This document shows, piece by piece, positions 63,296-64,000 of a stretch of DNA of 64,000 nt. The notes below the pieces were generated by a model. It was not told the origin of the DNA, ran no database searches, and saw only the letters and a list, made by a program, of their open reading frames with translations. Position numbers and translations under genes: made by a program. This stretch comes from Chloroflexota bacterium (GTDB taxonomy: Bacteria > Chloroflexota > UBA11872). Position 1 is the stretch's first letter; every line of letters starts with the position of its first letter. The stretch lies in assembly GCA_026706485.1 (NCBI GenBank), contig JAPOYR010000009.1, positions 124,001 to 188,000 on the forward strand, given 5' to 3'.

Positions 63296-63715
63296 TCACG
63301 AGTACTCCCACGGGTTGACGACGTCGATGTCCATTCCCTCGAAGTCCCGAACATTGCGGGTGGCGATGGCCAAGCCGTGTGCCTTAGCTGTTCCCGCGAT
63401 AAGCATGTCGGCGAGATTTGACGGCCGGCCTTTACGAGCCGCATCCGCCCGAAGCCGGGCCGCCCATTCCGCGCTGGCACGATCGAAGTCAAGAATCCGC
63501 TCCGCGTAGATTCCGAGAAACCGCGACAGGTCTGCCTGCAACCGGTCCCGGCGTCGTCCCTGCGGCGTGAGTTGAAGCCCGAACTCCAGCTCGTGCACGA
63601 CGAGGGCTGCGAGCCAGAAATCAGCCTGTCGCGCGAGAAAGGCGACGACCCGGGGACTGGGGCGGTGCTTCATCATCTCCGACACGACGTTCGTGTCGAG
63701 GAGGAATCCGCTCAA
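63296..63715 (-). CDS. PIN-domain toxin (FitB/VapC type)
   Basis: A 139-residue PIN RNase toxin. Acidic residues are Asp7 (LLDTNVVSEM), Glu42/Glu44 (HELEFGLQL), Asp103 (NLADMLIAGTA) and the final Asn121/Asp124 in ATRNVRDFEG. The C-terminal end reads IDVVNPWEYS, as in FitB-like toxins. It starts at TTG 63715 overlapping the upstream antitoxin stop, the expected arrangement. It should cleave RNA when unneutralised. The gene ends about 170 bp upstream of the M81 gene, on the same strand. Confidence 0.9.
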   Translation of the reverse strand: MSGFLLDTNVVSEMMKHRPSPRVVAFLARQADFWLAALVVHELEFGLQLTPQGRRRDRLQADLSRFLGIYAERILDFDRASAEWAARLRADAARKGRPSNLADMLIAGTAKAHGLAIATRNVRDFEGMDIDVVNPWEYS

Positions 63716-64000
63716 TCATCGCCCCAGTCGGCGTCATCCCAGTCGGCGAACGGAATCTCACGCTGGGATTCCTCACCGCGGTCCGGAACCTCGAGATTGG
63801 CGCCCCGCGGCATGTTCTCGACCAGCCACCGGCCCATGTGCATCTCGGGAGGCGACTTCTCCCGCCACATGCGCTCGGGCACGACGACGAAGGGCCGCCG
63901 CAGGCCGATGCGCTGCGGTCCTTCCTCCTCCGCCAGCCGCAGGACTTCCGACAGCTTGGCCTTGGCCTCGGCGACGGTCCAGGTGCGGTCTGATGCGTCG
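63712..64000 (-). CDS. Phd/YefM-like antitoxin (partial, start outside window)
   Basis: The minus-strand frame reaching 64000 reads DASDRTWTVAEAKAKLSEVL then RLAEEEGPQRIGLRRPFVVV and PERMWREK, the N-terminal Phd/YefM antitoxin fold. A C-terminal acidic tail ends FADWDDADWGDD. It overlaps the toxin start by its stop codon (TGA at 63712-63714). The start lies beyond the window, probably within a few codons. Together with the PIN toxin it forms the third toxin-antitoxin module in the window, and one of two that keep both partners. Confidence 0.8.
   Translation of the reverse strand, partial: DASDRTWTVAEAKAKLSEVLRLAEEEGPQRIGLRRPFVVVPERMWREKSPPEMHMGRWLVENMPRGANLEVPDRGEESQREIPFADWDDADWGDD

Overview
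The window is 64 kb of high-GC bacterial chromosome with densely packed genes on both strands. I saw no rRNA, tRNA, CRISPR array or complete transposon. The gene content suggests a free-living or host-associated marine heterotroph, most likely Chloroflexota (SAR202-like or sponge-associated). This rests on BNR/Asp-box sialidase-like proteins, phytanoyl-CoA dioxygenase-like enzymes, a sulfatase, Gfo/Idh-type and glucose/sorbosone dehydrogenases, an M81 peptidase and many intergenic palindromes. The taxonomy is inference from gene content, not from a marker phylogeny.

Layout. 1-5 kb: a partial larB overlapping enolase, a BNR protein, a His/Asp-rich membrane protein and a sugar isomerase/epimerase-like protein. 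5-11.6 kb: an ABC export system with a HlyD/MacA-like adaptor, one large FtsX-type permease and two ATPases, the first carrying a C-terminal AbrB-like domain. 11.6-12.1 kb: an AT-richer patch with a superinfection-immunity-like membrane protein and a short coupled leader ORF. 12-37 kb: an accessory catabolic region with three more BNR proteins, sulfatase, rhamnose mutarotase, two PhyH-family enzymes, a DapA-family protein, a zinc alcohol dehydrogenase, a six-hairpin glycosidase-like protein, a DUF4432 epimerase-like protein, a SAF-domain oxidoreductase, acetyltransferases, VOC proteins, an MFS carrier, one intact VapBC module and one decayed VapBC.

37.2-57.5 kb: the outstanding feature is seven head-to-tail paralogues of one large polytopic membrane protein (about 760-957 residues), all on the minus strand. 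Each has an N-terminal multi-pass half with a GT-C-like first loop (Asp-x3-His, then RAGxFPPE and a Tyr-His-rich motif) and a long extracytoplasmic half. Six of the seven end in a conserved beta-rich C-terminal domain; the last one lacks it. The spacers upstream of two members still contain copies of the 3' end of the neighbouring Gfo/Idh oxidoreductase gene, which records how the array grew. I do not recognise a named family for it. A role in envelope glycan or lipid-linked sugar transfer is inference.

57.5-64 kb: the Gfo/Idh oxidoreductase, a secreted glucose/sorbosone dehydrogenase with a Thr-Pro-rich linker, an SDR, an M81 peptidase and a PIN toxin with a Phd-like antitoxin cut by the window edge. 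At least six families of short intergenic palindromic repeats are scattered between genes. They fill nearly all gaps above 150 bp outside the array.
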